Part shown: one piece after another, positions 6,831 through 10,839 of the stretch
How the letters are laid out: each line of letters begins with the position of its first letter
Position numbering within the stretch: position 1 is the first letter of the stretch
Assembly (NCBI GenBank): GCA_905193485.1
Contig: CAJJOX010000062.1
Coordinates: 1 to 10,839, forward strand
Length of the DNA: 10,839 nucleotides
Direction of reading: 5' to 3'
DNA from: an uncultured Porphyromonadaceae bacterium
GTDB lineage: Bacteria; Bacteroidota; Bacteroidia; Bacteroidales; Muribaculaceae
Program-made: the position numbers and the translations under genes
The notes under the pieces: model-generated
What the model saw: only the letters and a program-made list of their open reading frames with translations
What the model was told of the DNA's origin: nothing
Database searches by the model: none

Positions 6831-7538
6831 ATGGAAGACCGTTTGCGTATTTTATTGTGCGAGGACGACGAGAATCTCGGGATGTTGCTCCGGGAGTACC
6901 TCCAGGCCAAAGGCTATAATGCCGATCTTTTTGCCGACGGCGAAAGCGGATATAAGGCCTTTTTGAAAGGGAAATATGATTTATGTGTTCTTGACGTGAT
7001 GATGCCTAAGAAAGACGGTTTTGCTCTTGCTCAGGAAATCCGCACGGTCAATTCGGAAGTACCTATCATTTTCCTAACTGCAAAATCGATCAAGGAAGAT
7101 ATTCTTGAAGGTTTCAAGATCGGAGCTGACGATTATATTACCAAGCCGTTCTCGATGGAGGAACTTGTGTTTCGCATTGAAGCCATCCTTCGCCGTGTAA
7201 GGGGCAAGAAGGGCAAGGAAGTGACCATGTACCGCATTGGCAAGTTTACATTCGACACTCAGAAACAGGTGTTGATGTTTGGCGATAAAGTTACGAAGCT
7301 GACGACCAAAGAGTCGGAATTGCTGAGCCTTCTTTGTGCGCATGTCAATGAGATTCTGGAACGCAACTATGCGCTTAAGACAATATGGATTGACGACAAC
7401 TACTTCAATGCCCGAAGTATGGACGTTTACATCACAAAGCTGCGCAAGCACCTTCGTGAGGATCCGTCAATCGAGATCATCAACATCCATGGCAAAGGCT
7501 ATAAGCTTATCGCTCCCGACCCGGAAGCACAGGCCTGA
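6831..7538 (+). CDS. rprY: OmpR/PhoB-family response regulator RprY
   Basis: The protein has 235 residues, the usual length of RprY. It is a cytoplasmic transcription factor activated by phosphorylation from RprX. The receiver domain (about 5-120) has the acidic pocket E11-D12-D13, phospho-acceptor D55 in VLDVMMP, switch T83 and K105 in TKPFS. After a basic linker (RRVRGKKGKE) comes the winged-helix DNA-binding domain (about 135-228) with LTTKESELL and a recognition-helix region NARSMDVYITKLRKHL, typical of the OmpR class. I chose ATG 6831; a TTG at 6822 in the same frame overlaps the rprX stop and would only add three residues. It follows rprX by 5 nt, so the two are translated from one message. 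The sequence is very close to what I recall of B. fragilis RprY. In P. gingivalis, RprY has been linked to sodium and oxidative stress. Confidence 0.95.
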   Translation: MEDRLRILLCEDDENLGMLLREYLQAKGYNADLFADGESGYKAFLKGKYDLCVLDVMMPKKDGFALAQEIRTVNSEVPIIFLTAKSIKEDILEGFKIGADDYITKPFSMEELVFRIEAILRRVRGKKGKEVTMYRIGKFTFDTQKQVLMFGDKVTKLTTKESELLSLLCAHVNEILERNYALKTIWIDDNYFNARSMDVYITKLRKHLREDPSIEIINIHGKGYKLIAPDPEAQA

Positions 7539-7562
7539 ACAGGCTATTGCTTGTGGTTGATA

Positions 7563-7608
7563 TAAAAAACGGCGAGGCCGCTGCACCATATCGGTCAGCG
7601 GCCTCGCT
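7563..7608. terminator. Bidirectional terminator between rprY and the lipoprotein gene
   Basis: GCGAGGCCGCTG (7572-7583) pairs perfectly with CAGCGGCCTCGC (7596-7607). ACC (7585-7587) and GGT (7593-7595) extend the stem past a one-base bulge. On the minus strand the stem is followed by GTTTTTTATA (7570 down to 7561), a proper T-run, so it is best placed to end the minus-strand lipoprotein gene. On the plus strand it follows the rprY stop by 33 nt, but no T-run follows. It is the only hairpin between these convergent genes. Confidence 0.85.
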
Positions 7609-7627
7609 GTATGATGTATGCTTTGGA

Positions 7628-8482
7628 TTATTTTAGGTTCACGCGTGTAAGATTGATGGCGGCATTGCCGTTGGCATTGCGGAGAACGGCTGTGTTATCC
7701 GTGCCGTCGGGCTGGACTGTGACTACTGTGCTGAGAGCGGAAAGAAGTGCTTGCTCAGTGGCTATGGCGGGGCAGGTCATTCGGGTGGTCAGAAGATTGG
7801 TGAATGAAATGGAGTTCTGTATGTCAGGATTGACGACGGTTTTGCCATTGAGTGTGTTGCATCCTGCGTTGCCGTGTATGCTCTGCTGGTCGAGGTCGAT
7901 CACGAGCACAATGTCAAGATCAGGGTCAACGCTTGCTCCGTTGATGGCTGTGACCGCCCAGGCTCCGTTGATAAAAGATGTTTCGAAACGTCGGAGCACC
8001 ATCATGTTCGCTCCTTCAGCATTGTTGAGGTAAAGAAGATATTCGAGTCCGACTTTTTCAATACGGTATGAAGTGACATTATTGAGAGCCATGTTCATGC
8101 CGACCTCATATTTTGCGTCAGGGCACATGCGCATTGTCGAGATGAAATCTGATGTGCGTTTCATCTGGCCGCCGGGTGTAACGGCATATTCGCCGTTGAG
8201 GAAATTACATCCGTCGTAGGCGTATGCCTTCACCAGAAACGGATTTGTGGCGTCATCGCCGAATTCGATGTAAGGGCGGTCTGTTCCGTCGACGTTTGTC
8301 CCGCCGATATTGGCGGCTGTCCATGTCCCGAAGAGCACTTTGTGAATGGCTCCTTCAGTTTGGTTGAGAGTTTCTGTTTTTACGACTCCTGCGTTGTTGA
8401 CTGTCACCTGATTGTTTGTCTTGCACGCCGTCATGGCTGTGAGGGCTGTGGCAGAAGCGAGAATAATAAGATTGATTTTCAT
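7628..8482 (-). CDS. Lipoprotein with two META/HslJ-like domains
   Basis: The protein has 284 residues. ATG 8482 was chosen because it starts a lipoprotein signal: Lys2, a hydrophobic core, and TAMTAC with the lipid-anchor Cys20; the frame runs upstream into intergenic DNA. After a Ser/Thr/Asn-rich linker, two tandem META domains follow. The first (about 50-165) has GTW, YDGCNFLNG with C92 and MRMCPD with C120. The second (about 170-282) has GAW, AGCNTLNG with C208 and RMTCP with C237. GCN...MxC is the signature of the META/HslJ family, named from E. coli HslJ, a heat-inducible protein linked to novobiocin resistance; the molecular role is unknown. Tandem forms are common in Bacteroidota. It should sit in a membrane facing the periplasm or outside. 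It is convergent with rprY and divergent from the chromate genes. I found no convincing promoter. Confidence 0.85.
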   Translation of the reverse strand: MKINLIILASATALTAMTACKTNNQVTVNNAGVVKTETLNQTEGAIHKVLFGTWTAANIGGTNVDGTDRPYIEFGDDATNPFLVKAYAYDGCNFLNGEYAVTPGGQMKRTSDFISTMRMCPDAKYEVGMNMALNNVTSYRIEKVGLEYLLYLNNAEGANMMVLRRFETSFINGAWAVTAINGASVDPDLDIVLVIDLDQQSIHGNAGCNTLNGKTVVNPDIQNSISFTNLLTTRMTCPAIATEQALLSALSTVVTVQPDGTDNTAVLRNANGNAAINLTRVNLK

Positions 8483-8514
8483 AACTTGAAATTTTGATGT
8501 TGTTGTTGAATGTA

Positions 8515-8534
8515 TGACCGGGATATCACGGTCA
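8515..8534. promoter_or_regulatory. Near-perfect 20-bp palindrome upstream of the lipoprotein gene
   Basis: TGACCG (8515-8520) and CGGTCA (8529-8534) flank the palindrome GATATC (8522-8527). Only the pair 8521/8528 fails to match. The centre is about 42 bp upstream of the lipoprotein ATG and about 168 bp upstream of the divergent chromate-transporter ATG. Its two-fold symmetry and position suggest an operator for a dimeric regulator. A stem in the 5' leader is the other possibility. Confidence 0.45.
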
Positions 8535-8629
8535 CAAAGCACACGTATCACTATAAAATAGAATGCGCAACTGACTAAATTGTTCACGCATGAGATCATT
8601 TGCGCAAGCTTGCAAAGATAACGAATTTA

Positions 8630-8660
8630 TTGCGTGAGGGCATTATTTATTGTAATTTTG
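8630..8660 (+). promoter_or_regulatory. Bacteroidales-type promoter of the chromate-transporter/folC operon
   Basis: TTG (8630-8632) and TAATTTTG (8653-8660) are 20 bp apart, matching the -33/-7 consensus. The expected start of transcription is near 8667, about 25 nt before ATG 8693. This supports the start chosen for the first chromate gene, since the upstream part of that frame would lie in the promoter. Confidence 0.65.
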
Positions 8661-8692
8661 TGGACGTAAAATTCGGCTGTAGTGTATTTGAT

Positions 8693-9289
8693 ATGTATCT
8701 GAAGCTTTTTACGACGTTTTTTAAAATCGGTGCGTTTACGTTTGGTGGCGGATGGGCAATGATTTCCATTATCGAACGTGAAATAGTTGACCGCAGACAC
8801 TGGATTGACCGTGAGGAATTTCTCGATCTTCTTGCCGTGGCGCAGTCATTGCCCGGCATCCTTGCCGTGAATATCTCCGTCGCTGTCGGCGACAAGATCA
8901 AGGGCGTGAAGGGGAGTGTGGTGTCGGCATTGGGCACTATTCTTCCGTCGTTTATGATGATTCTGGCAATAGCCATATTCCTGACTCCCGAGGTGATAAA
9001 GTCAAATGCTACTGTGACGGCGATCTTCAAAGGCATTCGTCCGGCGGTGGTGGCTTTGATCATCGCTCCGGTGATCACATCGGGACGTGCGGCAGGCATT
9101 ACGTGGCGGACGGTGTTGATCCCCGTTGCTGTTGCATTGCTTATATGGTCGAAATGGCCGGTGGTGTCAAATCCTATATTGTACATATTCCTTGGCGGGG
9201 TGTTCGGCTATATGTGGTTTGTCCGTCAGCATCGTCGAATGCACGAATCCGCGGCAGGAAAGAATGATGAAAAAGATGTTGAGTCATGA
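8693..9289 (+). CDS. Chromate transporter family protein, first of a short pair
   Basis: The protein has 198 residues, a single CHR (Pfam Chromate_transp) domain. Long ChrA proteins carry two such domains; short-chain forms come as two adjacent genes and work as a pair. Members studied export chromate from the cytoplasm across the inner membrane; the true substrate in gut anaerobes is not known. The start at ATG 8693 gives the usual opening, a first helix with FKIGAFTFGGGWAM at 10-23. The conserved QSLPGILAVN motif follows, then several hydrophobic segments and a charged, hydrophilic C-terminal tail (RQHRR onward). An upstream extension of the frame would cover the promoter. The stop overlaps the next start as ATGA (9286-9289), which implies translational coupling. 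I give no chrA/chrB symbol because chrB usually denotes an unrelated regulator. Confidence 0.9.
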   Translation: MYLKLFTTFFKIGAFTFGGGWAMISIIEREIVDRRHWIDREEFLDLLAVAQSLPGILAVNISVAVGDKIKGVKGSVVSALGTILPSFMMILAIAIFLTPEVIKSNATVTAIFKGIRPAVVALIIAPVITSGRAAGITWRTVLIPVAVALLIWSKWPVVSNPILYIFLGGVFGYMWFVRQHRRMHESAAGKNDEKDVES

Positions 9290-9855
9290 TATATCTTAAA
9301 TTGATGTGGGCCTATCTGAAAATAGGCCTTTTCGGATTTGGCGGCGGTTATGCTATGCTTTCGCTGATCGAGAGTATCATTGTGGGATCGGGCTGGATCT
9401 CTGAACAGATGTTCACCGATATTGTGGCTATTTCACAGATGACGCCTGGCCCCATCGGCATAAATTCGGCAACATATATCGGTTATGTGGCTCCCGGTGT
9501 GGCAGATCCCGCGTTCGGGACACCGCTATGGGGTGTGTTCGGATCATTGCTGTGCACCCTTGTCGTCGTCGTGCCGTCATATATTCTCACGCTTTATGCA
9601 AGTCATTTTATCCGCCGTCATCGTGAATCGGCTTATGTCAAGGGCGTTTTTTCCGGACTCCGTCCTGTGGTTGTCGGATTGATCGCTTCTGCGGCTTTGC
9701 TTCTTATGAATGGCGCCAACTTCGGAACGGTGCCTGTCGATGTCGCTATCTCCGTCGCGATATGTGTCGCATCGTTCGTCATGGTTTATTTCTTGAAGTG
9801 GCATCCGATTTTTGTGATTTTCCTTGCCGGCGTGACCGGTTTTATTGTGTTCTGA
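9286..9855 (+). CDS. Chromate transporter family protein, second of a short pair
   Basis: The protein has 189 residues, also one CHR domain. It opens with LKIGLFGFGGGYAM at about 11-24 and carries QMTPGPIGINSATYIGY, the better-conserved form of the family motif, where its partner has QSLPGILAVN. Several further hydrophobic segments run to the very C-terminus (FIVF), with a basic loop (RRHRESAYVKG) in the middle. The two proteins are diverged copies and should be inserted in opposite orientation to form the equivalent of a full-length ChrA; this is known for short-chain pairs in other bacteria and is inferred here. The ATG overlaps the preceding stop by 4 bp. The stop is 4 nt before folC. Confidence 0.9.
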   Translation: MIYLKLMWAYLKIGLFGFGGGYAMLSLIESIIVGSGWISEQMFTDIVAISQMTPGPIGINSATYIGYVAPGVADPAFGTPLWGVFGSLLCTLVVVVPSYILTLYASHFIRRHRESAYVKGVFSGLRPVVVGLIASAALLLMNGANFGTVPVDVAISVAICVASFVMVYFLKWHPIFVIFLAGVTGFIVF

Positions 9856-9859
9856 AGAT

Positions 9860-10839
9860 ATGGACTACCAATCGACTCTCGAGTTTCTCTTTGAGCAACT
9901 GCCGGTTTTTGAAAAGGATGGATCATCGGCCTACAAACCGGGCCTTGAACGTGTGCTGGCTCTTTCGGATGCTTTCGATAATCCACACCGCAGGCTGAAG
10001 TCCGTGATCCATGTCGCCGGGACCAATGGCAAAGGATCGACGGCACACACGTTGGCGGCCGTATTACAAAGCGCCGGCTACCGTACAGGCTTGTTTACAT
10101 CTCCGCATCTTGTCGATTTCCGTGAACGGATCAGGGTTGACGGCCGGATGATCGGTCGCGGGGACGTGGTGGAGTTTACAGAACGTTTTCGCAGGATTTG
10201 CTCTGATTTGAAGCCATCGTTCTTTGAATTGACAACAGTTATGGCTTTCAGCCACTTTGTGAAGGAAAATGTTGATGTGGCTATAGTCGAAGTTGGTTTG
10301 GGCGGTCGGCTTGACAGTACAAACATAGTCGATCCCGATTTGAGTGTCATCACCAATATCTCACTTGACCACACCGCTCTGCTGGGTGATACGTGTGAGG
10401 CCATAGCGGCCGAAAAGGCAGGGATCATCAAGGCCGGAAAGCCTGTCGTAATCGGCGAATCATCCGGAGCCGTGCGCGATGTGTTTGCTGAAAAAGCTTT
10501 ACGTGAGAATGCCCCGATATACTATGCCGATTCGGAGCCGGAGATCGTCAGGGCGGTAACCGATACACGTCGAATGGTCGAGGAATATGCGACACGCAGT
10601 TTCGGTATTATCGAAGGCGAATTATGCGGCAGTTATCAACCGGCAAATGCCAATACGGTTCTTACCGCGGTTAAGGTGTTGCGCAGGCTTGGCTTTCGGC
10701 TTTCGGATGAGGCCGTTAAAGCAGGATTTGCCAATGTATGCGGTCTGACCGGTCTGGCCGGACGATGGATGAGGCTCGGTTTGGATCCCCTGGTGGTTTG
10801 TGATACCGGTCACAATCCTGACGGATGGCGTTATCTGTC
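9860..10839 (+). CDS. folC: Folylpolyglutamate/dihydrofolate synthase, 3' end outside the window
   Basis: The frame is open from ATG 9860 to the window edge, 326 codons; FolC is usually about 420-440 residues, so about 100 residues are missing on the right only because of the window. FolC adds glutamate to folates, and in many bacteria also joins dihydropteroate and glutamate, using ATP, in the cytoplasm. The ATP-binding loop HVAGTNGKGST lies at 51-61. TSPHLVDFRERI follows, then VEVGLGGRLDSTN, SLDHTALLG with D170-H171, the EKAGIIK segment that usually carries the carbamylated or metal-contact lysine, and DTGHNPDGW at 315-323, matching the Mur-ligase family DGAHNP motif with Ala replaced by Gly and Gly by Thr. 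The start follows the chromate gene stop by 4 nt with no promoter between, so folC is transcribed with the transporter pair at least in part. Confidence 0.95.
   Translation, partial: MDYQSTLEFLFEQLPVFEKDGSSAYKPGLERVLALSDAFDNPHRRLKSVIHVAGTNGKGSTAHTLAAVLQSAGYRTGLFTSPHLVDFRERIRVDGRMIGRGDVVEFTERFRRICSDLKPSFFELTTVMAFSHFVKENVDVAIVEVGLGGRLDSTNIVDPDLSVITNISLDHTALLGDTCEAIAAEKAGIIKAGKPVVIGESSGAVRDVFAEKALRENAPIYYADSEPEIVRAVTDTRRMVEEYATRSFGIIEGELCGSYQPANANTVLTAVKVLRRLGFRLSDEAVKAGFANVCGLTGLAGRWMRLGLDPLVVCDTGHNPDGWRYL

Noticed and set aside
8535..8570. Minus-strand promoter for the META lipoprotein (GTGCTTTG at 8542-8535, TTG at 8570-8568)
   Set aside because: The -7 element lacks the TA and the spacing is about 25 bp instead of about 20, so I do not call it.

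Overview
The window reads as ordinary chromosome from a Bacteroidota organism, most likely order Bacteroidales. Evidence: a two-component pair that closely resembles RprX/RprY of Bacteroides, three promoters of the Bacteroidales type (TTTG or TTG, about 20 bp, then TAnnTTTG), little use of Shine-Dalgarno sites, and a lipoprotein and a leucine-rich repeat protein of styles common in gut Bacteroidales. A Muribaculaceae-type gut bacterium fits, but the family is a guess. I see no mobile element, CRISPR array, rRNA or tRNA.

Layout. Positions 1-112 hold two strong hairpins, the second with a T-run. At 167-1225 lies an exported leucine-rich repeat protein with twelve uninterrupted 21-residue repeats. 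A terminator-like hairpin abuts the promoter of lepA (1367-3166), which encodes the ribosomal GTPase EF4. The Na+/H+ antiporter gene nhaA (3287-4711) follows in the same direction and ends in a long terminator hairpin. A gene-poor stretch (4759-5277) contains the promoter and leader of rprX, another hairpin and a doubtful 30-codon minus-strand ORF. rprX (5278-6825) and rprY (6831-7538) form an operon. A bidirectional terminator separates rprY from a convergent minus-strand gene for a lipoprotein with two META/HslJ domains (7628-8482). Divergent from it, a promoter drives two overlapping short chromate-transporter genes (8693-9289 and 9286-9855), followed after 4 nt by folC (9860 to the window end, incomplete).

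How the genes may work together. NhaA exports sodium in exchange for protons. Work on Porphyromonas gingivalis RprY has tied that regulator to sodium stress, so nhaA next to rprXY could be a sodium-responsive neighbourhood; this is inference from proximity. lepA and folC are housekeeping genes. The chromate pair should form a heteromeric membrane transporter, and its tight coupling to folC probably reflects shared transcription rather than shared function. No previously undescribed system stands out. The best leads are candidate regulatory palindromes, the cysteine/asparagine ladder of the repeat protein, the proline-rich sensor segment of RprX, and the nhaA-rprXY arrangement.
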